A stretch of DNA of 15,314 nt. Origin: JBDIAR01 sp039812545. GTDB taxonomy: Bacteria > Actinomycetota > Actinomycetes > Actinomycetales > Dermatophilaceae. The notes under the pieces are model-generated. The model did no database searches. It saw only the letters and a list, made by a program, of their open reading frames with translations, and was not told the DNA's origin. The DNA is taken from assembly GCA_039812545.1 (NCBI GenBank), contig JBDIAR010000080.1:1-15314 (forward strand), read 5' to 3'. Below, piece after piece: positions 1 to 6,991 of the stretch (its first letter is position 1; each line of letters begins with the position of its first letter). Both the position numbers and the translations under genes were made by a program.

Positions 1-24
1 GTCGCCGTGCCCGTCGCCGTGCCC
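1..24. repeat. 12-bp tandem repeat (two copies) in the hisC 3' end
   Basis: Two perfect head-to-tail copies of GTCGCCGTGCCC open the window, and a related GTCGCCGTGGCG follows at 43-54. On the minus strand they encode a repeating Gly-Thr-Ala-Thr tail on HisC beyond the conserved fold. The repeat may continue outside the window, so the copy number is unknown. Confidence 0.6.
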
Positions 25-1169
25 GGCCCGGCGGCCAGCACCGTCGCCGTGGCGGCGAGGAAGGCGTCGGTCTCCTGCGGCGTCCCTGCCGTGACTCGAA
101 GATAGCCGCTCAGGCCGACATCGCGGACCAGGACACCGTGCTCCAACAGGGCGGACCACATGGCGCGCTGGTCACCGAGCCCGCCGTAGAGCACGAAATT
201 GGCGTCGCTGGGCACGGGTCGCAGGCCAAGGCCGGCCAACTCGTCGACCATCCGGTCGCGCTGTCCCTTGATGACCTCCACCGTGGCCAGCAGGCTCTGC
301 GCGTGCCGCAGGGCCACCGTCGCCACCGTCTGGGTCGGGGTCGACAGGTGGTACGGCAGGCGGACGAGCCGCAGCGCGTCGCAGACCGCCGGATCCGCCG
401 CCAGATAACCGAGGCGGCCCCCGGCGAGTGCGAACGCCTTGCTCATCGTGCGGGTGACGACCAGGTTGGGGTGGCCGCCCAGCAGGTGCAGGGCCGACGA
501 GGTGCCCGGCCGGGCGAACTCGGCATATGCCTCGTCGACGACCACCAGTGCATCCGGTGCGGCCTCCAGGACCGCGGTGACGACCTCGGGGTGCAGTGCC
601 GTACCGGTGGGGTTGTTCGGCGAGCAGAGGAAGACGATGTGCGGTCGATGCCGGCGCACCTGGCGGACGGCGTCGCCCGGCGCGAGGTCGAAGGTCTCGG
701 TGTCGCGTTCACCGTCGATCCACCGCATCGCGTTGGTCTCGGCGATGATCGGATGCATGGAGTATGCCGGGGTAAACCCGAGTGCCGTACGTCCCGGTCC
801 GCCGAAGGCCTGGACGAGATGTTGGAGGACCTCGTTGGAGCCGTTGGCCGCCCACAACTGCTCAGCGCTGGGGCGGAAGCCGGCCTGCAGATCCAGATAG
901 TCGGCGAGCGCGGCCCGCAATGCCACGAATTCCCGGTCGGGATAACGGTTCAGGCCGGGCAGCTCTTCGGCAAGTGCGTCGAGGATCGCCGAAACCACCT
1001 CCGGCGGAACGGCATACGAGTTCTCGTTGGTGTTCAGTCGGACGGGGACGTCCAGTTGTGGTGCCCCGTATGCCGGGCGTCCGCGCAACTCCTCGCGCAG
1101 CAGGCGGTCGACTCCGGCGGGGACGGTCTCGGCGCCGGTCTCGCCCTCGGTCTCGGTGAGGTGGACCAT
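1..1169 (-). CDS. hisC: Histidinol-phosphate aminotransferase HisC (3' end cut by window edge)
   Basis: PLP-dependent aminotransferase (fold type I) converting imidazole-acetol phosphate to histidinol phosphate with glutamate, in the cytosol. I translated it by hand, since the frame stays open to the left edge: about 389 codons are visible and the stop is outside. It shows the N-terminal RLNTNENSY motif, SPNNPTG, VVVDEAYAEF (D212, which contacts the PLP ring nitrogen) and TMSKAFALAGGRLGY, where K244 is the Schiff-base lysine. The ATG at 1169 lies 4 bp after the hisD stop, so the two genes are cotranscribed and probably translationally coupled. HisC proteins are usually about 360 residues, so little beyond the tail is missing. 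The visible tail is a Gly-Thr-Ala-Thr run encoded by a short DNA repeat at the window edge. The assignment is firm; HisC versus a close aromatic aminotransferase is settled by the hisD neighbour. Confidence 0.93.
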   Translation of the reverse strand, partial: MVHLTETEGETGAETVPAGVDRLLREELRGRPAYGAPQLDVPVRLNTNENSYAVPPEVVSAILDALAEELPGLNRYPDREFVALRAALADYLDLQAGFRPSAEQLWAANGSNEVLQHLVQAFGGPGRTALGFTPAYSMHPIIAETNAMRWIDGERDTETFDLAPGDAVRQVRRHRPHIVFLCSPNNPTGTALHPEVVTAVLEAAPDALVVVDEAYAEFARPGTSSALHLLGGHPNLVVTRTMSKAFALAGGRLGYLAADPAVCDALRLVRLPYHLSTPTQTVATVALRHAQSLLATVEVIKGQRDRMVDELAGLGLRPVPSDANFVLYGGLGDQRAMWSALLEHGVLVRDVGLSGYLRVTAGTPQETDAFLAATATVLAAGPGTATGTA

Positions 1170-1173
1170 CGGG

Positions 1174-2553
1174 TCAGTGCCGATTCGCGTCGCCGGGGCG
1201 GGCGGGGTGTTTGTCGTCGAAGCGCGCCATGATCGCCTGGCCGTGGGCGGGCAGGTCTTCGGCCTCGGCCATCGTGATCACGTGTTCCCCGATGCGGCGC
1301 AGGGCGGATTCGGAGTAGTCCACGAAAGTGATGCAGCGCAGGAAGGTCTGGACCGAGAGCCCGCCGCTGTGCCGCGCCGAACCCGCCGTCGGCAGAACGT
1401 GATTGGACCCGGCGGCATAGTCGCCCAGGCTGACCGGCGTGAACGCGCCGACGAAAACGGCGCCGGCGTTGCGAACCCGCATCGCCACGCGGTGCGGGTC
1501 CGCCGTCTGGATCGACACGTGTTCGGGCGCATAGGCGTTGACGACCCGCAGCCCCGCGGCCAGGTCGTCGACGAGGACCAGCCGGGACTGTCGGCCGCGC
1601 AGCGCGGTCTCGACCCGCTCGCGGTGTTTGGTGTCGGCCAGCCTGCGGGACAGCGATTCTCGCACCGCGGAGCCCAGCGACAGGTCGTCGGTGACCAGAA
1701 CAGCGGCGGCGAGCGGATCGTGTTCCGCCTGCGAGATCAGGTCGGCGGCAACGTGTTCGGGGTTCGCGGTCCGGTCGGCGAGGATGGCGATCTCGGTCGG
1801 ACCGGCCTCGGCGTCGATCCCGATGAGTCCCTGCAGGAGCCGCTTTGCCGCGGTGACGTAGACATTCCCCGGGCCGGTGACCATGGCCACCGGCTGGCAG
1901 TCCACCGGGTCGCCGGAGACCACGCCGTCGTCCCGGGCCCCGTAGGCGAACATGGCCACCGCCTGGGCGCCGCCCACGGCATACACCTCGTCGACGCCGA
2001 GCAGCCCACAGGTGGCCAGCACGGTGGGGTTCGGGTAGCCGGCGAAGACACCGGTGTTGTCGGCCTGCGGCGGCGAGGCCACGGCGATCGAACCGACGTC
2101 GGCGACCTGGGCCGGCACGACGTTCATGATGACGCTGGACGGGTACACCGCCCGCCCGCCGGGCACGTAGAGGCCCACGCGCTCGACCGGGAGCCACTGC
2201 ACGGCGACCAGGCCGTTGGTCGTCACGCGGGTCATCGTGTTCGGCCGGCGCTGGTCGGTGTGGACGAGCCGGACCCGCCGAATCGCCTCCTCCAGCGCCG
2301 TCTTCAGCGCCGGGTCGAGTTGGTCGACCGCCGCCTCGATGACCTCGGCGGGGACCCGAAGGTGCGGTGGCCGGACCCGGTCGAACTCCTGCGTGTAGTC
2401 CCGGATGGCGACGGCGCCCCGGTCGCGGACCGCATGGCAGATCTTCTCGACCTCGGGCACCGCGGCACCGATGTCGAACTCCGCCCGCGGCAGAACCTCT
2501 CGCAGGGCACGGTCGTCGAGGGTCTGGCGACGAAGGTCGAGCCGAGTCAACAT
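1174..2553 (-). CDS. hisD: Histidinol dehydrogenase HisD
   Basis: Zinc enzyme that oxidises histidinol to histidine in two NAD-dependent steps, the last reactions of histidine synthesis. It has 459 residues against about 430-440 in the family, the excess lying in a polar C-terminal tail. Visible motifs are VPGGRAVYPSSVIMN (130-144), AGPTEIAIL (250-258), SQAEHDP with zinc ligands Q275 and H278, the catalytic pair E344/H345 in NAYAPEHV, GDYAAGSNHVLPT with ligand D378, and a late AH with the fourth ligand H437. The frame is open upstream to 2655, but the ATG at 2553 begins the typical MLTRLDLR sequence and lies 7 nt behind a TAGAAT box, so it is the likely start of a leaderless mRNA. It is the first gene of the his operon here; hisC follows after 4 bp. 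It is divergent from fetB. Confidence 0.95.
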   Translation of the reverse strand: MLTRLDLRRQTLDDRALREVLPRAEFDIGAAVPEVEKICHAVRDRGAVAIRDYTQEFDRVRPPHLRVPAEVIEAAVDQLDPALKTALEEAIRRVRLVHTDQRRPNTMTRVTTNGLVAVQWLPVERVGLYVPGGRAVYPSSVIMNVVPAQVADVGSIAVASPPQADNTGVFAGYPNPTVLATCGLLGVDEVYAVGGAQAVAMFAYGARDDGVVSGDPVDCQPVAMVTGPGNVYVTAAKRLLQGLIGIDAEAGPTEIAILADRTANPEHVAADLISQAEHDPLAAAVLVTDDLSLGSAVRESLSRRLADTKHRERVETALRGRQSRLVLVDDLAAGLRVVNAYAPEHVSIQTADPHRVAMRVRNAGAVFVGAFTPVSLGDYAAGSNHVLPTAGSARHSGGLSVQTFLRCITFVDYSESALRRIGEHVITMAEAEDLPAHGQAIMARFDDKHPARPGDANRH

Positions 2554-2560
2554 GACGGTA

Positions 2561-2566
2561 ATTCTA
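2561..2566 (-). promoter_or_regulatory. -10 box of a leaderless hisDC promoter
   Basis: On the minus strand TAGAAT is followed by 7 nt and then the hisD ATG, so transcription would start at or within a base of the start codon. There is no Shine-Dalgarno sequence in between. TANNNT at this distance is the usual leaderless arrangement in actinobacteria (known); the assignment here is inference. No clear -35 is seen. Confidence 0.6.
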
Positions 2567-2567
2567 G

Positions 2568-2580
2568 GCGGCTGAGCCGC
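2568..2580. promoter_or_regulatory. 13-bp palindrome just upstream of the hisD -10 box
   Basis: GCGGCT-G-AGCCGC is a perfect inverted repeat with a one-base centre, starting one base upstream of the hisD -10 box and therefore inside the -35/-10 spacer. It could be an operator for a his or metabolic regulator, or a chance GC-rich dyad. No regulator can be named. Confidence 0.35.
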
Positions 2581-2632
2581 ACGGGCCGCAGTCGTGTCAA
2601 CAGCGGGCCGGTGCGCTGCGAAGATGACGGGT

Positions 2633-3418
2633 ATGCCGGTCGTCGCGCTCAGCACGTTGATCCGGGCCGACGCCGGCCTGGTTCAGATCCAGAACGTGGG
2701 CGACGCGATCAGACTCGCGGTCGCGGTGGTCGCCTGCGCCGTGCTGGCCGCGCTGGTGAACCTGCTGGGCCGACTGGGCCACGCCCGCGACGATCTCGTC
2801 GCCGCCCTGCGAGCCGCCGTGCAACTCACCGCGATCGGGTTCTTGATCGTGTGGGTGATGCAGTCCTGGTGGGCCACAGCGGGTTTCGTCGCACTCATGG
2901 TCGTGGTGGCGAGCGTCACCGCGGGCCGGCGGATCGCCCCGCAGGGTCGTTGGTGGTATGCCGGTCTGCCGGTGTTCCTCGGCGCCGTGCCGGTCGGCGT
3001 GGGCCTGGTCGCCAGCGGCGTGGTGCCACTGGCACCCATCTCGGTGGTGCCCATCCTCGGCATACTGATCGGCAATGCGATGACCGCGACGACCCTGGCG
3101 GGGCGGCGGGCACGTGACGCATTGACGCAGCGCCGCGGCGAATTCGAGGCGGGGCTGTCGATCGGGTTGATGCGCGCCGACGCCGCCTTACTCGTCGCCC
3201 GCGACGAGGCGGCTCTCGCGCTCCTGCCGGGGCTGGACCAGACCCGGACGGTGGGGCTCGTCACCCTGCCGGGCGCGTTCGTGGGGACCCTGCTCGGTGG
3301 CGCCACCCCGTTGCAGGCCTCGGCCGTGCAACTGCTGGTCCTCGTCGGGCTGCTGCTGGTCCAGTCGGTGGCCACCGTGCTGACCCTGCAACTGGTGGTC
3401 CGGGACCGGCTGGTCTGA
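2633..3418 (+). CDS. fetB: FetB-type (UPF0014) ABC transporter permease
   Basis: Integral membrane permease of the FetB/YbbM family; in E. coli FetAB is an iron exporter (known), so metal efflux is inferred here. It has 261 residues, close to the 259 of E. coli. Hydrophobic segments lie near residues 28-46, 62-80, 83-97, 111-134, 138-152, 208-224 and 230-256. Family signatures are PILGILIGNAM (140-150), the amphipathic stretch RRGEFEAGLSIGLMRADAAL and TRTVGLVTLPGAFVGTLLGG (204-223). The start is uncertain: the frame is open from a GTG at 2594, with ATGs at 2624 and 2633, and none has a strong ribosome site; 2633 matches the family length. The partner ATPase FetA is not in the window. The gene is divergent from hisD and converges on the RHH gene with 15 bp between stops. 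Confidence 0.85.
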   Translation: MPVVALSTLIRADAGLVQIQNVGDAIRLAVAVVACAVLAALVNLLGRLGHARDDLVAALRAAVQLTAIGFLIVWVMQSWWATAGFVALMVVVASVTAGRRIAPQGRWWYAGLPVFLGAVPVGVGLVASGVVPLAPISVVPILGILIGNAMTATTLAGRRARDALTQRRGEFEAGLSIGLMRADAALLVARDEAALALLPGLDQTRTVGLVTLPGAFVGTLLGGATPLQASAVQLLVLVGLLLVQSVATVLTLQLVVRDRLV

Positions 3419-3435
3419 GCCGACGGCCTCGGTTC
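3417..3435. terminator. Possible bidirectional hairpin between convergent fetB and the RHH gene
   Basis: GAGCCGA and TCGGTTC can pair across a 5-nt loop with one mismatch, covering the ends of both convergent genes. There is no U-tract. Short and GC-rich, so it is only a candidate. Confidence 0.3.
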
Positions 3436-3676
3436 AAGACTGCTTGGGCGGGCGCCCCCGACGGGGGACGGGCGCGGCGCCGGTGGGCGCGCGCCCGGCC
3501 TGGGCCAGGGCCCGACGCAGGATGACCTCGACCTGCGCATTGAGGCTGCGCAGGTCGTCGGCGGCCCAGCGGGCCAGCGCCTCGTGCACGGCCGGGTCGA
3601 GGCGCAGCAGGACGGGCCGGCGCTCGCTCTTGGCGCCGTCCCGCCCCGGTGCGCGTGGCGGCGGCTCAGTCGGCAC
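3434..3676 (-). CDS. Small ribbon-helix-helix (Arc/CopG/HicB-antitoxin-like) DNA-binding protein
   Basis: 80-residue protein. A basic strand RRPVLLRLDP (19-28) is followed by helix AVHEALARWAADDL (29-42) and helix SLNAQVEVILRRALAQAGR (44-62), the ribbon-helix-helix pattern of dimeric repressors and antitoxins. The tail PRRGRPPK (71-78) resembles an AT-hook, a minor-groove binder. The GTG at 3676 is chosen because GGGAGG lies just upstream and the frame before it is not family-like. It follows the SPFH stop by 20 bp on the same strand, so the two form an operon. No toxin gene is adjacent, so an antitoxin role is not supported. I infer that it represses its own operon through the palindrome at 4708-4721. 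Confidence 0.8.
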   Translation of the reverse strand: MPTEPPPRAPGRDGAKSERRPVLLRLDPAVHEALARWAADDLRSLNAQVEVILRRALAQAGRAPTGAAPVPRRGRPPKQS

Positions 3677-3696
3677 GGTCCTCCCGTCCCACCCGG

Positions 3697-4677
3697 TCAG
3701 GCGTACAACGTGCCGGTGTTGACGATCGGCGTCGCTTTGGACTCGCCGCACAGCACGACGAGCAGGTTGGAGACCATGGCGGCCTTGCGTTCGTCGTCGA
3801 GTTCGACGATGGAGTCGCGCTCCAGGCGGTTCAGGGCGAGTTCCACCATGCCGACGGCGCCGTCGACGATCCGGCTGCGGGCCGCGACGATCGCGCCGGC
3901 CTGCTGGCGCTGGAGCATCGCCTGGGCGATCTCCGGGGCGTATGCCAGGTGGCTGATCCGTACCTCGACGATCTCGATGCCCGCGACGGTCACCCGCGCG
4001 GCGACCTCGAGGGCGAGTTCCTGCGAGACCTGATCCGTCGAGCCGCGCAGCGACGTGCCCTCTCCCGACGGATCGTCGTAGGGATGCGTGGTCGCCACGT
4101 GGCGCAGCGCCGCCTCGGACTGCACGGCCACGAAGTCCTTGTAGTCCTCCACGGCGAAGACCGCCTTGGCGGTGTCGGCCACCTGCCAGACGACGATCGC
4201 GGCGATCTCGACCGGGTTGCCGTCCGCGTCGTTGACCTTGAGGGTGTGCGTCTCGAAGTTGTTGACCCGCACCGAGATCTTCCGCCCCCAGTGCAGCGGC
4301 GGGAGCCAGACCAAACCGGTGCGCCGCTCGGTGCCGGTGTAGCGGCCGAAGAACTGGACGACCCGGGCGTGACCCGGGCTGATGACCACGAGGGTGGACA
4401 CGAAGAGGGCGGTCAGCAGGTAGCCGACGACGCTGGCGACGATGAATCCGACGCGGGGGGCGTCGGGCTCCTTGACGCCGAGGATCAGTGCGTAGACCGA
4501 CGCGGCCAGTAGCGCGATCCCGCCGAGTAGCACGGGGAAACCGTTGGCTGCGACGGCTCGGGTTTCGCTGATGTCGACGCGCGCCCCGGCGTGCCCCACG
4601 GGCACCGCGGCGGGGGGCTCGGCGATGGGATCGATCGTCGGGGTCGACGTGTCGGAGGGATCCGGTGTTGCGTTCAT
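3697..4677 (-). CDS. SPFH/band-7 (prohibitin/stomatin-like) membrane protein
   Basis: 326 residues. A disordered Pro/Thr-rich N-terminus (1-45) precedes two membrane segments (about 48-67 and 76-100) and then the band-7 domain, with ISPGHARVVQFFGRYTGTERRTGLVWLPPL (100-128), VNNFETHTLKVNDADGNPVEIAAIVVWQV (138-166) and AARVTVAGIEIVEVRISHLAYAPEIAQAMLQRQQA (226-260). Such proteins oligomerise and scaffold membrane microdomains (known of the family); the cargo here is unknown. ATG 4677 is chosen over the upstream ATG at 4731 because GGGAGTGAGG lies 5 nt before it, and because starting at 4731 would place the promoter palindrome inside the gene. First gene of a two-gene operon with the RHH regulator. 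Confidence 0.88.
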   Translation of the reverse strand: MNATPDPSDTSTPTIDPIAEPPAAVPVGHAGARVDISETRAVAANGFPVLLGGIALLAASVYALILGVKEPDAPRVGFIVASVVGYLLTALFVSTLVVISPGHARVVQFFGRYTGTERRTGLVWLPPLHWGRKISVRVNNFETHTLKVNDADGNPVEIAAIVVWQVADTAKAVFAVEDYKDFVAVQSEAALRHVATTHPYDDPSGEGTSLRGSTDQVSQELALEVAARVTVAGIEIVEVRISHLAYAPEIAQAMLQRQQAGAIVAARSRIVDGAVGMVELALNRLERDSIVELDDERKAAMVSNLLVVLCGESKATPIVNTGTLYA

Positions 4678-4698
4678 GGTGGCCTCACTCCCGAAAAT

Positions 4699-4721
4699 GT
4701 GACATCTAAGTGATATCACTT
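4699..4721. promoter_or_regulatory. Palindromic operator with an 11-bp-spaced half repeat (SPFH-RHH promoter)
   Basis: AAGTGATATCACTT (4708-4721) is a perfect 14-bp palindrome, striking in such GC-rich DNA. GTGACATC at 4699-4706 repeats GTGATATC at 4710-4717 with one mismatch, offset by 11 bp, about one helical turn. RHH dimers of the Arc/MetJ/CopG type bind tandem sites at roughly this spacing (known), and the operon's second gene encodes an RHH protein. Autoregulation is inferred. Confidence 0.65.
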
Positions 4722-4738
4722 TTCGGACCACCCGCCAA
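4710..4738 (-). promoter_or_regulatory. Candidate SPFH-RHH promoter (TTGGCG-17-TATCAC, extended -10)
   Basis: On the minus strand TTGGCG (4738-4733) and TATCAC (4715-4710) are separated by exactly 17 nt, and TGA precedes the -10 as in an extended -10 box. The -10 lies inside the palindrome, so an operator-bound protein would block RNA polymerase. The boxes match consensus only partly. Confidence 0.4.
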
Positions 4739-4740
4739 GC

Positions 4741-6954
4741 TCACGGGGTCGGCATACCCACGTAGTGCACGAGGACCGCGTCCTCCCAGGCCTCCTGACG
4801 CCAGCGGTCGTAGCGCCCCGACTGGCCGAGGTGGCTGGACGGCTTGGTCTGGACCCGAAAGATGACCGGGTTGACGGCGGGGTCGATGTCCGCCGCGGCC
4901 CGCAGCCGGGCGACCCATTTCGCCGGTTCGGTGACGAACACCCGGGTGTCGTTGAGGTCCGCGGTGACGAGCATCGTCGGGTAACGCATCGGCCGCACAT
5001 TCTCGTACGGCGTGTAGGAGCGCATCAGCCGGTATGCCGCCTCGTCGTGCGGGGCGTCGCCCCACTCCTCCCACTCCCCGACGGTGAGCGGCAGCGTCTC
5101 GTCGAGGATCGTGGTGAGCGCGTCGACGAAGGGCACCGCCGCATGGATCAGCCGGAATCGCTCCGGCGCCAGATTCGCCACCGCACCCATGAGCAGCCCT
5201 CCGGCCGAACCCCCCAGCGCCGCAATGCGATCCGGATCCGCCCAGCCCGAGGCGGCCAGGTGGTCGGCGCAGGCCACGAAGTCGGTGAAAGTGTTGGTCT
5301 TGTGGGTGAGCCGGCCCAGGTCGTACCACAGCCGCCCGAGTTCGGCCCCGCCGCGCACATGGGCGATCGCGAAGACGAAGCCGCGGTCCAAGATGGACAG
5401 CGAGCGCATCGTCATCCGCCAACTCGGCTCCATGCAGGCGCCATACGCGCCGTACCCGTAGAGCAGCACGGGCGCCGCGCCGTCCGCGGCATCGCGGCGA
5501 CGGACCAGCGAGAGCGGGATCCGCGTCCCGTCCGCCGCGACGGCCCAGTCGCGCCACTGTTCGTAGTCCGTCGGGTCGTAACCGCCGAGCACCTCCAGTT
5601 GTTTGAGAACGGTCCGTTCCCTGGTCGGCACGTCGTAGTCGATCGTCGTGGTCGGCGTGACGAGCGAGGAGAACTCCACGAGCAGCGTCCGCGTCGCCGG
5701 GTCCGGGTTCTCCCCCAGAGCGACGACACCGAGTTCCTCGCCGACGTCGAGATCGTGCGGGGCGCCGAAAATCCCTGCCCCGTATGCCGATTCGTCGGAT
5801 CCGCCGGGTGCAGCGGATCCGCCGGATGGGCCGGATGGGCCGGCGACGATGGGGACGATGCGCAGCGTGGTCAGCCCCTGCGATCGCAGACTGAGCACGA
5901 CGAAGTCGTCGAAGGCCGCGATCCCCGTGAGGTACTCCTCGGGCGAGGTCAGCGGGACATTGACCCAATCCGCACTGCTCGACGCGCCGACCGGCGCGAC
6001 GGCGAACTCGAAGTTGGGTCGGTTCTTGTTGTGGGACAAGAAGATCCGGTCGCCGAGAATGTCGACGTCGTATTCGACACCGGGCCGGCGTGGACTCAGG
6101 CAATGCCACGGGCCGAGCGGATCCGCGGCGTCGAGCAGGTGCCATTCAGTGGTGGTCTTCGACCCCAGTGCCGCGAGCAGATAGCGCTCGTCCCGCGACT
6201 GCCCGAGCGAGACCCAGAAGTGCGCATCGTCCTCTTGCAGGACGAGTTCGTCGCTGTCCGAAGGGGATCCGACGGTATGCCGCCAGATCTGGTAGGCCCG
6301 CCAGGCCGCGTCGTGTCGGGTGTAGAAGAGGTGGCGACCGTCCAGGCTCCAGGCGACGTCGTCACCGATCCCCTGGACGCCGGTGTCGATCACCTGGCCG
6401 GTGTCGATCTCGACGATGCACAGGTCGTAGCGTTCGTCGCCGACGGTGTCGGCGGCATACGCCAGAAGTCGTTCGTCGGGGCTGACGCTGCTGGCCCCCA
6501 CCGCGAAGAAGTCTCGGCCCCTCGCCTGCTCGTTGTGGTCGAGCAGGATCTGTTCGCCCGCCGGCGGACCCGCAGGAGTCAACTGCGGACGGGTCGGATA
6601 GTCCGTGACCGAAACCCGCGCCTCGATCGGGTACTCCAGACCCTCCACGGTGCGCGTGTAGTACCAATGTTCCTTCCACCGCACCGGAACGGACAGGTCG
6701 GTCTCTTGGGTGCGCGCCTTGATCTCACCGAAGATCGTGTCCGCCAGCGGCTGCAGGCCCTCGGTGAGCGCCGCGGCATACGCGTTCTCTTCCGCCAGAT
6801 ACGCCAAGAACTCGGGGTTCGAGCGGTCGCCCATCCAGGCATACGGGTCTTCGACGTTCTCGCCGAAGCGCTCCCGGATGGACGTGCGAACGGGGGCGAC
6901 GGGGGGTACCGGGAGGGCGTGGCGGGGGTGTTCGGGTGGGACGTCGGCGACCAT
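4741..6954 (-). CDS. ptrB: Oligopeptidase B / S9A prolyl-oligopeptidase family serine protease
   Basis: 737-residue cytosolic serine peptidase of family S9A, cutting short peptides after basic residues (known of the family). An N-terminal beta-propeller begins RTSIRERFGENVEDPYAWM (23-41); the C-terminal alpha/beta-hydrolase domain carries YGYGAYG, the nucleophile S583 in GGSAGGLLMG, D669 in DLNDTRV and H708 in SSHLGQSGRY. The triad is complete, but oligopeptidase B normally reads GHGG around the histidine where this protein has SHLG. Residues about 370-388 are a Gly/Ser/Pro insert encoded by short DNA repeats. ATG 6954 has no ribosome site but lies 6 nt behind TAAGCT, implying a leaderless mRNA. 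Divergent from nucS by 37 bp. Confidence 0.92.
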   Translation of the reverse strand: MVADVPPEHPRHALPVPPVAPVRTSIRERFGENVEDPYAWMGDRSNPEFLAYLAEENAYAAALTEGLQPLADTIFGEIKARTQETDLSVPVRWKEHWYYTRTVEGLEYPIEARVSVTDYPTRPQLTPAGPPAGEQILLDHNEQARGRDFFAVGASSVSPDERLLAYAADTVGDERYDLCIVEIDTGQVIDTGVQGIGDDVAWSLDGRHLFYTRHDAAWRAYQIWRHTVGSPSDSDELVLQEDDAHFWVSLGQSRDERYLLAALGSKTTTEWHLLDAADPLGPWHCLSPRRPGVEYDVDILGDRIFLSHNKNRPNFEFAVAPVGASSSADWVNVPLTSPEEYLTGIAAFDDFVVLSLRSQGLTTLRIVPIVAGPSGPSGGSAAPGGSDESAYGAGIFGAPHDLDVGEELGVVALGENPDPATRTLLVEFSSLVTPTTTIDYDVPTRERTVLKQLEVLGGYDPTDYEQWRDWAVAADGTRIPLSLVRRRDAADGAAPVLLYGYGAYGACMEPSWRMTMRSLSILDRGFVFAIAHVRGGAELGRLWYDLGRLTHKTNTFTDFVACADHLAASGWADPDRIAALGGSAGGLLMGAVANLAPERFRLIHAAVPFVDALTTILDETLPLTVGEWEEWGDAPHDEAAYRLMRSYTPYENVRPMRYPTMLVTADLNDTRVFVTEPAKWVARLRAAADIDPAVNPVIFRVQTKPSSHLGQSGRYDRWRQEAWEDAVLVHYVGMPTP
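5796..5842. repeat. Short direct repeats encoding a low-complexity loop in ptrB
   Basis: Two copies of CGGATCCGCCGG (5796-5807 and 5814-5825) are followed by two tandem copies of GATGGGCCG (5825-5833 and 5834-5842). In the protein they give a Gly/Ser/Pro linker between propeller blades. This looks like slippage-driven expansion of a surface loop. Confidence 0.6.
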
Positions 6955-6960
6955 GGCCGC

Positions 6961-6966
6961 AGCTTA
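6961..6966 (-). promoter_or_regulatory. -10 box of a leaderless ptrB promoter
   Basis: TAAGCT on the minus strand is followed by exactly 6 nt and then the ptrB ATG, which puts +1 on the start codon. No Shine-Dalgarno sequence is present. The same hexamer precedes the SLH gene and atpC. Confidence 0.6.
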
Positions 6967-6979
6967 AGTCACGAGCGGA

Positions 6980-6985
6980 TAGGCT
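6980..6985 (+). promoter_or_regulatory. -10 box of a leaderless nucS promoter
   Basis: TAGGCT is followed by exactly 6 nt and then the nucS GTG, placing the transcript start on the start codon. There is no ribosome site. It lies back to back with the ptrB promoter in a 37-bp gap, so each promoter's -35 region overlaps the other promoter or gene. Confidence 0.6.
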
Positions 6986-6991
6986 CCCGGC

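Noticed and set aside
1027..3117. 696-codon plus-strand frame across hisD into fetB
   Set aside because: Antisense to hisD and out of frame with fetB; low-complexity composition and no recognisable domain.
3434..3676. RHH protein as the antitoxin of a toxin-antitoxin pair
   Set aside because: No small toxin gene (HicA, RelE, PIN or similar) is adjacent; the partner is an SPFH protein.
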